Shown: positions 50,865 through 58,450 of the stretch, piece by piece | Layout of the letters: each line of letters begins with the position of its first letter | Position numbering within the stretch: the stretch's first letter is position 1 | Source of the DNA: a virus | Virus record (IMG/VR): IMGVR_UViG_3300011116_000174 | Location: 1-63,357 of that record | DNA: 63,357 nucleotides | Direction: 5' to 3' (one strand) | Translations under genes and position numbers: made by a program | Notes under the pieces: generated by a model | What the model was told of the DNA's origin: nothing | The model's database searches: none | What the model saw: only the letters and a program-made list of their open reading frames with translations

Positions 50865-51182
50865 TCAAACCTTCTTTTTACGCTCTCTCTTACTTACTTC
50901 AGAAACTAAATTGCCTTGCGAATCTCTTTTAAAGGAACGATTCTTAGCCGGTGTGGTGATATACACACCATGTTTATTAGAACCACCCTTGTCTAATGCT
51001 TTTTTGTGGGCTACGTCTTTGCCCTCACGTGCGTCAGCTTTGCCGTTGCCATTTGCATCTTTACCGTTTTTATCAATAGCACGACGAGCACGTTGGCGCT
51101 CCATGCGGTTCTCGTGTTCGCCCCTTGCTTTTTGCAAGGCATATTCCCTTTTATAGGGTCTTGGTGATTTAGTGTATGGCAT
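50865..51182 (-). CDS. HNH-like small basic protein
   Basis: A 105-residue, very basic protein. The segment GKDVAHKKALDKGGSNKHGVYITTPAKNRSFK resembles the core of small phage HNH proteins (DHKxPLSxGG...N), with Ala-His in place of Asp-His. It may be an active nuclease or a degenerate one. Its ATG overlaps the stop of the upstream gene (TAATG). Confidence 0.6.
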   Translation of the reverse strand: MPYTKSPRPYKREYALQKARGEHENRMERQRARRAIDKNGKDANGNGKADAREGKDVAHKKALDKGGSNKHGVYITTPAKNRSFKRDSQGNLVSEVSKRERKKKV

Positions 51183-51850
51183 TAGTGTTGTTTCCCATTA
51201 TGTTCGCAGTCGGTTACTGGACACCAACCCTTACAGGAAAAGTTTGGCTTTTTATTCCAAACGTTGCTCTCAATCGCTCCCTCTAAGCGCTTGGTATCTT
51301 CTAGCCACTTGCTCCAATACACCCCTTCGTTATCCTGCTCAAAGTTGGCTTTTATAAAGTCGTTGGCTACTACAAATAGTAACCCAGCTTTGACTTTTTT
51401 GACTTGCGGATAGTGCTTGAATACTGCCAAAGCAAGTAGTTCTAGCTGATCGGTTTCGGCAAATTTTGCCTTTCCGGTTTTATAATCAATAACATACGCA
51501 CGATCCTCTTGGATAATCAAAAGGTCAGCCACCCCGCGCCACCAAACATCCTTGGCAAAAAAGGTGCAGGGCTTCAAATCATAGGTCAGCCCTAACCGTT
51601 CTTCGCACAATTTCTCGCCGGGGATGTCTTTGAGTTTGTCGAGATGGTCTTGCATAAAGCTAAACTGCTCGGGGATTGGTGTGCCTTTTCCAATGTAGTT
51701 TTCGGCGGCTTTATGAACTTCATTACCATAGACCAAGTGTTCGCCAAGCGGTTCCGTAATATCTTTAACTACTTTTAGCCGATAGTATCGGTGCGGGCAC
51801 TGCTTAAATAAACTAAGCGACGAGTACGACCATGTATATTTGTTTGTCAT
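51182..51850 (-). CDS. PD-(D/E)XK nuclease with a Cas4/AddB-like Fe-S cluster
   Basis: A 222-residue protein. Nuclease motifs: His46 (GNEVHKAAE), Asp109 (GVADLLII), then IDYKTGK (Asp122, Lys124) and QLELLA (Gln135). Cys18 (QCPHRYY) plus Cys206, Cys210 and Cys215 at the C-terminus form the split four-cysteine site that binds a 4Fe-4S cluster in Cas4, AddB and Exo5. It is likely a DNA exonuclease in recombination or end processing, working with the neighbouring helicase. Confidence 0.8.
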   Translation of the reverse strand: MTNKYTWSYSSLSLFKQCPHRYYRLKVVKDITEPLGEHLVYGNEVHKAAENYIGKGTPIPEQFSFMQDHLDKLKDIPGEKLCEERLGLTYDLKPCTFFAKDVWWRGVADLLIIQEDRAYVIDYKTGKAKFAETDQLELLALAVFKHYPQVKKVKAGLLFVVANDFIKANFEQDNEGVYWSKWLEDTKRLEGAIESNVWNKKPNFSCKGWCPVTDCEHNGKQH

Positions 51851-51930
51851 TTGTTTTTCCAAAAGATTGCTGAAAGCACTCCAAGTATTGCTAAAAATAA
51901 TAGCGTTCCTAAAACTATGTAGTAGACCAT
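51847..51930 (-). CDS. 27-residue membrane microprotein
   Basis: The ORF MVYYIVLGTLLFLAILGVLS ends AIFWKNK and is a single hydrophobic helix. Its start touches the upstream stop (TAAATG) and its stop overlaps the nuclease ATG (ATGA), so it is coupled on both sides. Confidence 0.5.
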   Translation of the reverse strand: MVYYIVLGTLLFLAILGVLSAIFWKNK

Positions 51931-52233
51931 TTAGCACCTACTGTCGTCAAGCTTTTTCTTTTTCTTCTTGTATATTTTTTTAAGCATCTCTTCTCTATAT
52001 GCTTTAGCTTCGTCCGTAGCATACTCGTCAAGTTGCGCAATCTTTTTATATTCGTCAAATAACTTTTCGCAATACAGGTCAAGGGTATACTCGACCGCAA
52101 TTAGTTGATTTGCCATTTCGTCTTCTGTCATGACCTCGGGGTGATCCATATAGCGCCACAACAACGTCTGAATTTGTTGTTTGACTGTCCAAAGGTTATG
52201 TATGTGTGTTTCTAAATCTGTAATACTCTTCAT
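51931..52233 (-). CDS. Small hypothetical helical protein
   Basis: A 100-residue charged, helical protein (SITDLETHIHNLWTVKQQIQ) ending in a poly-Lys stretch (KKIYKKKKKKLDDSRC). Its ATG overlaps the stop of the sigma-like gene. No family recognised. Confidence 0.7.
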   Translation of the reverse strand: MKSITDLETHIHNLWTVKQQIQTLLWRYMDHPEVMTEDEMANQLIAVEYTLDLYCEKLFDEYKKIAQLDEYATDEAKAYREEMLKKIYKKKKKKLDDSRC

Positions 52234-52409
52234 TAGTCTCTCCCAAAAAAGTCTTTCATAGTGTAACCACGCTTCTTTAAAGCAATTCTAAGTTTGCGCA
52301 GAGCGTTCTTTTCTAAATCAGCCACCGCCGCACGAGATACTCCCAACACCTCTGCTACTTCCTGCTGTGTCATATTGGGTTGTGGTGGTTTATTTTTCTT
52401 GTCCTGCAT
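52233..52409 (-). CDS. Sigma-70 region 4-like microprotein
   Basis: A 58-residue protein: a Pro-rich N-terminus, then MTQQEVAEVLGVSRAAVADL and EKNALRKLRIALKKRG. This is the helix-turn-helix of sigma region 4.2, where the end of the recognition helix is followed by ALRKLR. No region 2 is present, so it cannot melt promoters alone; it could redirect host polymerase as an appropriator or anti-sigma mimic. TAATG coupling to the next gene. Confidence 0.65.
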   Translation of the reverse strand: MQDKKNKPPQPNMTQQEVAEVLGVSRAAVADLEKNALRKLRIALKKRGYTMKDFFGRD

Positions 52410-52554
52410 TTTTCGCTAATACCGTTAATAGTCTAAGTTCTGCTAGTGTATTTAGTGCATGCTCCTCTGCTTCTTTGTATTCCTTATCTCTCATCGCCTC
52501 TTCGTATAATTTTAAATTTCGTTTTGCCTCTAGTAAAAAAGACGAGTATTCCAT
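52390..52554 (-). CDS. Small hypothetical helical protein
   Basis: A 54-residue helical protein (MEYSSFLLEAKRNLKLYEEA) ending VLAKNAGQEK. It overlaps the sigma-like gene by 20 bases and starts at the polymerase stop (TGATG). Supported mainly by this coupling. Confidence 0.5.
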   Translation of the reverse strand: MEYSSFLLEAKRNLKLYEEAMRDKEYKEAEEHALNTLAELRLLTVLAKNAGQEK

Positions 52555-54395
52555 CAACAATCTCCGTAACTATATCCATAACTTGCTTCACAATTTAAAG
52601 GCAAAGTATCCGCCCACGTTGGTCTCCAACGCATACATTCCATCACGTATTGAAGGGCTTCCTCTTTCTCTTCTTCTTTTGCGATACAGGCAACGGCATC
52701 ATGCACCGTTAAAACTACCCTATATCGTTGGCTTATTTTAATCATTTGTTCAGCAATCACACAACGCGCCACTGCTTGACAAATGTTCTCAATTACTTTA
52801 CCGCCGTAAAGCTTTACCATACCGCGTCTTGTCGGGTATTCAAATTGGGTATTACCCTGAGGGTCTGTAACTTTATCAATACCTTCGTAGCGTTGCCATA
52901 ACCCACTGGGTAATAAAAACCCTGCTTTGTATGGGTCAAATCCAACTACATCAGGCACACCCAAAGAGCATGCTTGCTTAGATATTATGGCGTCTAAGCA
53001 TCTACCCGCTTGTTTCCATAGTTCGGGTATCTTTCCGTAAGTCGCCCGATAAATTTGTATAATGTGGCTCGCTTCATCTTCCGGTATATCGACTCCGAAT
53101 GTTTTAAGTTGGGCTTGGAACTTCTTACCGCCCATGCCGTATCCGGCGCCGAGAATCGTCGTTTTACCCACAAACCTCTCTGCCGTAGATATTTCTGAGA
53201 CATCCTTGCTATATATAGCAGATGCCATGATTTTGTATACGTCCTCGCCATTCTCAAATGCCTCCACCAAATCTGTTTGTCCTGCTAACCACGCAACCGT
53301 TCGCGCTTCAATCTGCGACGAGTCTGCATCAATAACCACATACCCTTCGGGGGCGCATATGGCTTTCTTTAATTTGTTTGCGTTTGCCCCGCGACTAGGT
53401 AAGTTTTGTAGATTAATTTTGTCATCACCGCCCCACCGCCCAGTGTGCGCCGCGTAATATTTAATCGGTACAGGTAACTTCCCACGCTTGGCTATATCAA
53501 TAAAGCGTTGTGTGCGCGTCTCTTCAAGCGTAGTCTTGTTGCCCAATCTTGCTTCGACCAAAGCCTGAACGCGAGGATCAGGATGTGATGCCAGTTGCTT
53601 GAACGCTTCGTCGGTCTTAGCAAATGCCCACGCTTCCTTGCCAGTGCGCGCACTGATCTTTGTAGGGGGGTCTACACCCAAAGACTTTAATATATCTGCA
53701 AACTTCTCGTTTGACATCAGCGTATCTTTGTCTGCCACGCACGCTAGTAGTAGGGCTTCCTTTTTGTTTTTAGTATCCTCTAAGTGTTGCTCAAGTAGTG
53801 GTAGGTTTAGTTCCAGTACCGGTTCAATAAACATCTTTAGAGTTGTGTCGATTACCTTGAGTTCTTTCATAGGAAAGCCACCACCAATCCCAGGCAACAT
53901 AAGTATGTTAAACAACGTGTATGTCAAATCCACATCGTTCCTACAATACTCACCATAGGCATCTATCTCTGACTGGGTAAAGTTGTTACGGCGTTTGCCC
54001 ATAGCATTTATCACTTCCGTGCCTTTTTCGCCGATGTTATAACGTTCAGCTAATACTTTAAGACTACCGCCCGCCTCAACACCATGGGTAGCACGAGCCA
54101 TACAAAGTGTATCGAGCCAACCCTTCGGTTTGATACCATAGCGCCAAGATAAAATAGCGCCATCAAACTGAGTGTTGTGCGCTAGGACTAGGCAGTTCTT
54201 CCAGTCATATAGTTTGGCAAAGCGGGACTCGGTCATGTGTTTGTTGTCATACCAAACAGTTTCGCCGTCGTCTTCTTTCACCGCTACACCGATAACCTCA
54301 AACCGATCATCGCGAATGTACTCCTCGGTCGTCAATCGCGACAAAGAATATTCTCTGTCGTAATACGTTTCAAAATCTACCGTTAATATTTTCAT
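52554..54395 (-). CDS. polA: DNA polymerase, family A, with 3'-5' exonuclease
   Basis: A 613-residue replicative polymerase. The exonuclease has the DEDDy set: Asp7 and Glu9 (DFETYY), Asp78 (NTQFDG), Tyr150 and Asp154 (YCRND). Polymerase motif A is DSSQIEAR (Asp358), motif B runs from Lys411 to Tyr419 (KTTILGAGYG), and motif C is VHDAV (Asp566). The residue matching E. coli Pol I Phe762 is Leu415. There is no 5'-3' exonuclease domain. Its start overlaps the upstream gene by four bases. Confidence 0.95.
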   Translation of the reverse strand: MKILTVDFETYYDREYSLSRLTTEEYIRDDRFEVIGVAVKEDDGETVWYDNKHMTESRFAKLYDWKNCLVLAHNTQFDGAILSWRYGIKPKGWLDTLCMARATHGVEAGGSLKVLAERYNIGEKGTEVINAMGKRRNNFTQSEIDAYGEYCRNDVDLTYTLFNILMLPGIGGGFPMKELKVIDTTLKMFIEPVLELNLPLLEQHLEDTKNKKEALLLACVADKDTLMSNEKFADILKSLGVDPPTKISARTGKEAWAFAKTDEAFKQLASHPDPRVQALVEARLGNKTTLEETRTQRFIDIAKRGKLPVPIKYYAAHTGRWGGDDKINLQNLPSRGANANKLKKAICAPEGYVVIDADSSQIEARTVAWLAGQTDLVEAFENGEDVYKIMASAIYSKDVSEISTAERFVGKTTILGAGYGMGGKKFQAQLKTFGVDIPEDEASHIIQIYRATYGKIPELWKQAGRCLDAIISKQACSLGVPDVVGFDPYKAGFLLPSGLWQRYEGIDKVTDPQGNTQFEYPTRRGMVKLYGGKVIENICQAVARCVIAEQMIKISQRYRVVLTVHDAVACIAKEEEKEEALQYVMECMRWRPTWADTLPLNCEASYGYSYGDC

Positions 54396-54625
54396 TTGTC
54401 TAACATGTCATCAACAAGGCACTGAGACAATACTTGTGCCAATCCAACCCTATGCGACTTGCGCTCCTCTTGTTCGTCAGTCGTGTAAATAAAAAGAGAG
54501 TCATCTTTGTGCATAGCGATTCCAACAAAGCTAACTATCTCACCATTTTCAAATTCTTTCAATAGGGTTTTCAATGATGAATAAACATCTTCTCGTTTTC
54601 TATTAATTGATACTATATTTGCCAT
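54392..54625 (-). CDS. Small hypothetical protein before the polymerase gene
   Basis: A 77-residue protein starting MANIVSINRKREDVYSSLKT at 54625 with AAGGAGAAAAG upstream. It has ENGEIVSFVGIAMHKDDSLFIYTTDEQ and ends VDDMLDK. It resembles small phage proteins with a single alpha/beta unit, but no function is known. It lies directly downstream of the gene-free periodic tract. Confidence 0.7.
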   Translation of the reverse strand: MANIVSINRKREDVYSSLKTLLKEFENGEIVSFVGIAMHKDDSLFIYTTDEQEERKSHRVGLAQVLSQCLVDDMLDK

Positions 54626-54649
54626 TTCTTTTCTCCTTGATATCCTCAC

Positions 54650-55290
54650 CCGACCACACCTAGACTCGCATCACCGCACCGTTCCATACCTTACCGAAAA
54701 ATCCATACCATGCCTTACATGACCTTCGCCATACAGCGCCTAGCCGAGCCACGAACTCCTTGCCATAACTCACCCCGCCGTATCGTACCGAACCGAGCCA
54801 TGCCCGAGCGCGAACTCCTTGCCTGACTGAATCCCGCCACTCCTAGCTATAACATGCCGAACCTAGAACTCCGTGTCTTACCAAACTTCGCCGTGCCCGA
54901 CCATGCCGAGCCGTACCGCGCTAGAACCACGATACCCAAACCTTGCCGATCCCAACTTCACCGCACCACACCTCGCCCCGCCTAGTGGGAACCGCAATAC
55001 CCTTGCCAAACCGGGCACGAACTGAACTCACCATGCCCAACCCTGAACTCCTCACTACACCGCACCTTACCCAACCATGCCTCTACTAACCATGAATCCC
55101 TTACCTCACCAGTACAAACCTCGCACCGCCCGACCCGACCTAACCGCATCGCGCATCACCAAAAAATCCATACCGAACCTTTCCTCACCCGACCAGACCC
55201 CGCCGTAGCTAGTCAAGAAGCCCAAGCCTTGCCCTGCCGGATCGGGACAGACCGATCCATGCCGGGACGCGCCATACACTACCGGAGCCT
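54650..55290. repeat. Gene-free tract with degenerate 5-base periodicity
   Basis: About 640 bases with no gene. On the plus strand CC recurs every five bases over long runs (for example accgc accgt tccat acctt), with occasional phase slips; on the transcribed minus strand this reads as GGTNN-type pentamers. The word GAACTCC recurs at 54753, 54812, 54866 and 55045, and AAAAATCCATACC appears near both ends. A 7-bp hairpin GGATCGG/CCGATCC lies at 55239-55258. Origin and role unknown. Confidence 0.75.
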
Positions 55291-55300
55291 GATGCCCTAG

Positions 55301-55912
55301 TTATGCTACTTTTTTGAGTGGCATTTTTACCGCTGCGAACTTTTTAACTTCATAGCGACCATGACGTGGTCTCCAATCGCCGATGCCAACGTAAGAACCC
55401 GCGTCTTCAACCCAACGCTTTAACTGCGCTTCGTTTGCTACGTCTGAGTTAATAGATACTTTGAACTTAGCAGTCCAGTCTTTGAAGTGCGGACGAGTGC
55501 GCATAACCTTTGCCATACCAACACGCACCGCAACACAGATACGATGGTCTTCGCTCTCAACCAACTGATCGACAGTCATTGTTCCGCCTTCGTATGTAAA
55601 CGTAGCATCGGTATCTACAAACATACCTGATAATGCCAATTTACCTTCCTTGCTTTTCTTAGCGCCTTCGACAAGCACCGACTCAAGCACACGACTTGGG
55701 ACAATTACTTCGTTCTTTTTGTTTAGGTATAACCCTGCACGATACTCGATGTTTGCCATAGCTTCATAGTCTGTATCGGTTTTCTTGCGCTTGCTACTAA
55801 TTTCTTTCATAGCTTTGCTAAACGGATTAAGCGGGTCTGCCGTTTGTCCGTTGTGCATAATCAATGAATCACCGCTTAATTCAACTTCATATTGTGTGTA
55901 GCCTTTTGGCAT
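55301..55912 (-). CDS. Conserved hypothetical early protein
   Basis: A 203-residue soluble protein starting MPKGYTQYEVELSGDSLIMH, with ribosome-binding site GAGGAGAGTAAC, and a C-terminal VEDAGSYVGIGDWRPRHGRYEVKKFAAVK. The GIGDWRP(R/K)xGRF motif is one I associate with widespread phage proteins of unknown role. It is followed by the periodic tract. Confidence 0.7.
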   Translation of the reverse strand: MPKGYTQYEVELSGDSLIMHNGQTADPLNPFSKAMKEISSKRKKTDTDYEAMANIEYRAGLYLNKKNEVIVPSRVLESVLVEGAKKSKEGKLALSGMFVDTDATFTYEGGTMTVDQLVESEDHRICVAVRVGMAKVMRTRPHFKDWTAKFKVSINSDVANEAQLKRWVEDAGSYVGIGDWRPRHGRYEVKKFAAVKMPLKKVA

Positions 55913-55934
55913 GTTACTCTCCTCTTTATTTAAA

Positions 55935-56351
55935 TTATGGACGTCGTGATCGTTTGATCTCTTTCGTCCGCACAGTTTTAGGAACTTTTACCTTCCTCTT
56001 TTTTGGCTTGGAAGATTGTTTTGGTTTAATCTCCCTAGTCAAAACCTTTCGCAACGTCTGATCGCCAAGCGCCCGACGTCTACTTCTAATTGATTCCGTA
56101 ATCCCATCATGACAAGACTCGCATAACATAATCACGTCGTTGATAGTTTCCTCACCCCATGTGTCGTAGTGTCGATGATGTAACTCCATAGCGTATTCTT
56201 CGCTTGACCGCCAACATGTTCCGCACTGATACATTTGTTGTAGCGCTTTTAGGTTACGCAACTGAAACCAATGATCGGGATTTGGGTGGGACTTCGCGGG
56301 ACGTAGGACTTTATGTCCGTCGATCTCCCTAACTCTTTTCAATTGAGTCAT
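55935..56351 (-). CDS. HNH endonuclease
   Basis: A 138-residue protein with CGTCWRSSEEYAMELHHRHYDTWGEETINDVIMLCESCHD: two CxxC pairs (zinc) bracket the HH...N/D...H active-site pattern of HNH nucleases. A strongly basic C-terminus follows. It overlaps the gene upstream by 23 bases. Likely a DNA-nicking or cutting enzyme in phage DNA metabolism. Confidence 0.8.
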   Translation of the reverse strand: MTQLKRVREIDGHKVLRPAKSHPNPDHWFQLRNLKALQQMYQCGTCWRSSEEYAMELHHRHYDTWGEETINDVIMLCESCHDGITESIRSRRRALGDQTLRKVLTREIKPKQSSKPKKRKVKVPKTVRTKEIKRSRRP

Positions 56352-56643
56352 ACTTTAGCCTTCCAAATACTGTTGTACTGCCCAAACTTAACTTTTGGGT
56401 ATGTCTTGCTCTTTTAAGTGCTTCATCAAAAGGGTCATCCTCTTCTGCATGTAACAACTCTTTCATAACATCTCTAGTAAATTCGTCCGCCACTAACTTG
56501 CGTGCTTCATCGGTAAGTGGTTTTAGTTCGTTAGGAATGTATTCGTTATATTCAGCCAAAAGCGGAACCCACCTACCGCCCTTCATAAACTCCTCGGGGT
56601 GTGTCTTGATACGCTCGAGCAATAACCGGACGCCCTCGTTCAT
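56329..56643 (-). CDS. Hypothetical protein
   Basis: A 104-residue protein (MNEGVRLLLERIKTHPEEFM) with EYIPNELKPLTDEARKLVADEF and an acidic middle. ATG overlaps the upstream stop by four bases. No family recognised. Confidence 0.7.
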   Translation of the reverse strand: MNEGVRLLLERIKTHPEEFMKGGRWVPLLAEYNEYIPNELKPLTDEARKLVADEFTRDVMKELLHAEEDDPFDEALKRARHTQKLSLGSTTVFGRLKYDSIEKS

Positions 56644-56918
56644 AAGATTTCCTCAAGGTCTTTTAGTCTTGCGCCCTCGGTTACATACTTGACCCGAGCA
56701 TCGCTATCGCATGGTGTTAGCTTTACCAATTTCTTTTTGACAAGCTTCTTGGTCAGGCGCGAGTGCAAGTTTGCCGGCGATCCCAAGTGCTTACAGTCTT
56801 CCAACACGTTGGTTACTCGCTCGTTCATACCCACACCAAGCAACATTAAATCAATACTATCTATACCGAACTTGGCATGCACCATGTTTAGTGTGTTCCC
56901 TATTTTTTCTACCTTCAT
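56640..56918 (-). CDS. Winged-helix-like regulator (putative)
   Basis: A 92-residue protein. SPANLHSRLTKKLVKKKLVKLTPCDSDARVKYVTEGARLKDLEEIL looks like the recognition helix, wing and C-terminal helix of MarR-type proteins. Candidate for early gene control. Overlaps its upstream neighbour by four bases. Confidence 0.6.
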   Translation of the reverse strand: MKVEKIGNTLNMVHAKFGIDSIDLMLLGVGMNERVTNVLEDCKHLGSPANLHSRLTKKLVKKKLVKLTPCDSDARVKYVTEGARLKDLEEIL

Positions 56919-57145
56919 CTTACTTTCCTATACTTAATTGGTATTGTGCCGTCCGTATGTAATACAACTTTGCCGTCTTGCAACAACTCTTTTAAATACC
57001 TGCCCGCCGTATACTTATGAACGCGTAGATACTTTGCTACTTCGCTTATTGTTTTTGGGTTTCCCTTTAATAGCCGTAGCACTTGCGCGTGTCTTACGCG
57101 CTTCGGCTCTTTTACGCATTTCGATACCCTTCTTCGCGTTTTCAT
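56915..57145 (-). CDS. Winged helix-turn-helix protein
   Basis: A 76-residue basic protein. The core RLLKGNPKTISEVAKYLRVHKYTAGRYLKELLQDGKVVLHTDG is a typical winged helix (helix 2, recognition helix, wing). The first 44 codons lie inside the gene at 57015-57281 in another frame, so the true start may be internal, though no better site is visible. Confidence 0.65.
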   Translation of the reverse strand: MKTRRRVSKCVKEPKRVRHAQVLRLLKGNPKTISEVAKYLRVHKYTAGRYLKELLQDGKVVLHTDGTIPIKYRKVR

Positions 57146-57281
57146 TTTGTTTTAGGTAATCCTTAATAATTGCTATAAATCCCTCTTGCACTAGAAACTG
57201 CAAGCCCTCTTTATCAAAGTCAAGCGTAACAACCCCCGACCCATCTTTGTTTTCTCTAACCATCGTGGCTTCAATTTTCAC
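57015..57281 (-). CDS. Small hypothetical protein overlapping the winged-helix gene
   Basis: An 88-residue protein from a GTG at 57281 with GGAGAAAAC upstream. It has a compact domain (MVRENKDGSGVVTLDFDKEG) and a long basic tail. It shares 131 bases with the winged-helix gene in a different frame, an unusually large overlap for this genome. Confidence 0.6.
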   Translation of the reverse strand: MKIEATMVRENKDGSGVVTLDFDKEGLQFLVQEGFIAIIKDYLKQNENAKKGIEMRKRAEARKTRASATAIKGKPKNNKRSSKVSTRS

Positions 57282-57540
57282 GTTTTCTCCTCTCGATTTC
57301 TCGTTTAACATACCAAACTGCTTTTTCCAAATCCTCAATCGCATCGCCTTTTAAGTCGGCGCGCCATATGTATTTCATCGCGTTGCCCAAACAAAAACTC
57401 ATGTGTTCTGTAATTTGTATACAGTCAATCCCACTGGGGTGCGACGTGTAATGCTTGGGATTATTTACGTTGTCAATAACCGCGTCTTCATAGCCCGGAT
57501 GATATGGTGCTTCTTCAACTTTTTTTTGATATTCATTCAT
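57271..57540 (-). CDS. DUF3310 protein
   Basis: An 89-residue protein with NPKHYTSHPSGIDCIQITEHMSF, LGNAMKYIWRADLKGD and EDLEKAVWYVKREIER, the full DUF3310 signature. The family is widespread in phages (relatives are sometimes annotated as nucleotide kinase) but has no proven function. Overlaps both neighbours slightly. Confidence 0.85.
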   Translation of the reverse strand: MNEYQKKVEEAPYHPGYEDAVIDNVNNPKHYTSHPSGIDCIQITEHMSFCLGNAMKYIWRADLKGDAIEDLEKAVWYVKREIERRKREN

Positions 57541-57763
57541 TTGATTTTTGTTCTTTCAACTTTGATTTTAAAACTTTGTTTTCCATAATTAGGTGGTCAA
57601 TTATTTTGAGATGTTCGGCGTGCCGGTCTTCCATTACTTTGACCATTCTTTCAAATTGATGTTGCCAACCCTGCATACTCGAGACTAACTGTTTAGAGTG
57701 ATACCAAACAAAGTCTTTAGTGATGCCCTCTACTGTTACGTTGTCTTTTATTTCATCAATCAT
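57533..57763 (-). CDS. Small coiled-coil protein
   Basis: A 76-residue helical protein (MIDEIKDNVTVEGITKDFVW) with a C-terminal coiled coil (IIDHLIMENKVLKSKLKEQ). Overlaps the DUF3310 gene by eight bases and the upstream gene by four. Function unknown. Confidence 0.65.
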   Translation of the reverse strand: MIDEIKDNVTVEGITKDFVWYHSKQLVSSMQGWQHQFERMVKVMEDRHAEHLKIIDHLIMENKVLKSKLKEQKSNE

Positions 57764-57960
57764 TTAATCCCATGCCTCCTTCTTCTTTGTGCGGTTGCCC
57801 GATTGTTTCTTTGTACTGCCATACCAAGTTCTTTTGTTTCTTCATCGTAAGCCCACACAACATCATGGACTAACCCACAATCACAACAAGCCAATCTATA
57901 CAGTTCACCTAAAGGCACAACAAACCCCTCTCCGTCAGTTCTTTGTATGTATCGGGTCAT
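57760..57960 (-). CDS. Small hypothetical protein with CxxC
   Basis: A 66-residue protein starting MTRYIQRTDGEGFVVPLGEL, with LACCDCGLVHDV and ending RRRRHGIK. GAGGTCAAGA precedes the ATG. The DNA of its last codons (ending RHGIK) matches that of the gene at 58220-58450 (17-bp word CATTTAATCCCATGCCT). Confidence 0.65.
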   Translation of the reverse strand: MTRYIQRTDGEGFVVPLGELYRLACCDCGLVHDVVWAYDEETKELGMAVQRNNRATAQRRRRHGIK

Positions 57961-58223
57961 TCTTGACCTCTTGTTAATGCTTGATGATATCCTTCTAAAA
58001 ACCACGCCCTTGCACATTCTATGTTTGATTGATTACTTGTATCTAATGAATCCCAAACGGCAGTAGCTTCATCGCATATATCACTCCATGACCTATTTTT
58101 ATTGTTTGTTTGTGTGTCTAATTGGTCATAATGTCGCTGAATCATGTGTAAGTCTTTTTCCAACTCCGCTATTCGGTCTGCTTGTAGCTTTACTAACTCA
58201 TTGATTTCGTCATTGTCAGTCAT
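57957..58223 (-). CDS. Coiled-coil protein with QADRIAELEK module
   Basis: An 88-residue protein: MTDNDEINELVKLQADRIAE, a coiled coil, then CARAWFLEGYHQALTRGQE. The module LQADRIAELEK is shared with the next upstream gene through a 32-bp exact DNA repeat. Function unknown. Confidence 0.65.
   Translation of the reverse strand: MTDNDEINELVKLQADRIAELEKDLHMIQRHYDQLDTQTNNKNRSWSDICDEATAVWDSLDTSNQSNIECARAWFLEGYHQALTRGQE
58154..58185. repeat. 32-bp direct repeat, copy 1
   Basis: Identical to 58312-58343. Both encode QADRIAELEK on the minus strand in neighbouring genes. Confidence 0.85.
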
Positions 58224-58450
58224 TTAATCCCATGCCTTTCTTTTAATAAAGATTTAGCAACATCTTGGTATTCATAATCCATAGCATTTACTGTAGCTAT
58301 CCAATCTAAGGCTTTTTCCAACTCCGCTATTCGGTCTGCTTGTTGGCGAAGCATATTGGCAACCTCTTGCATCCAATTAACATTAAAACCTTTTTGTTTT
58401 TCAGCGTTGTAATGTTCCATAACTTCATCTGCTAGTTCGTATGCGTTCAT
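58220..58450 (-). CDS. Coiled-coil protein with QADRIAELEK module (paralogue)
   Basis: A 76-residue protein (MNAYELADEVMEHYNAEKQK) with MLRQQADRIAELEKALDWIA and ending KERHGIK. It shares its centre with the gene at 57957 and its end with the gene at 57760, so it looks like a mosaic of reused modules. ATGA overlap with the upstream microORF. Confidence 0.65.
   Translation of the reverse strand: MNAYELADEVMEHYNAEKQKGFNVNWMQEVANMLRQQADRIAELEKALDWIATVNAMDYEYQDVAKSLLKERHGIK
58312..58343. repeat. 32-bp direct repeat, copy 2
   Basis: Identical to 58154-58185; see the gene at 58220-58450. Confidence 0.85.
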
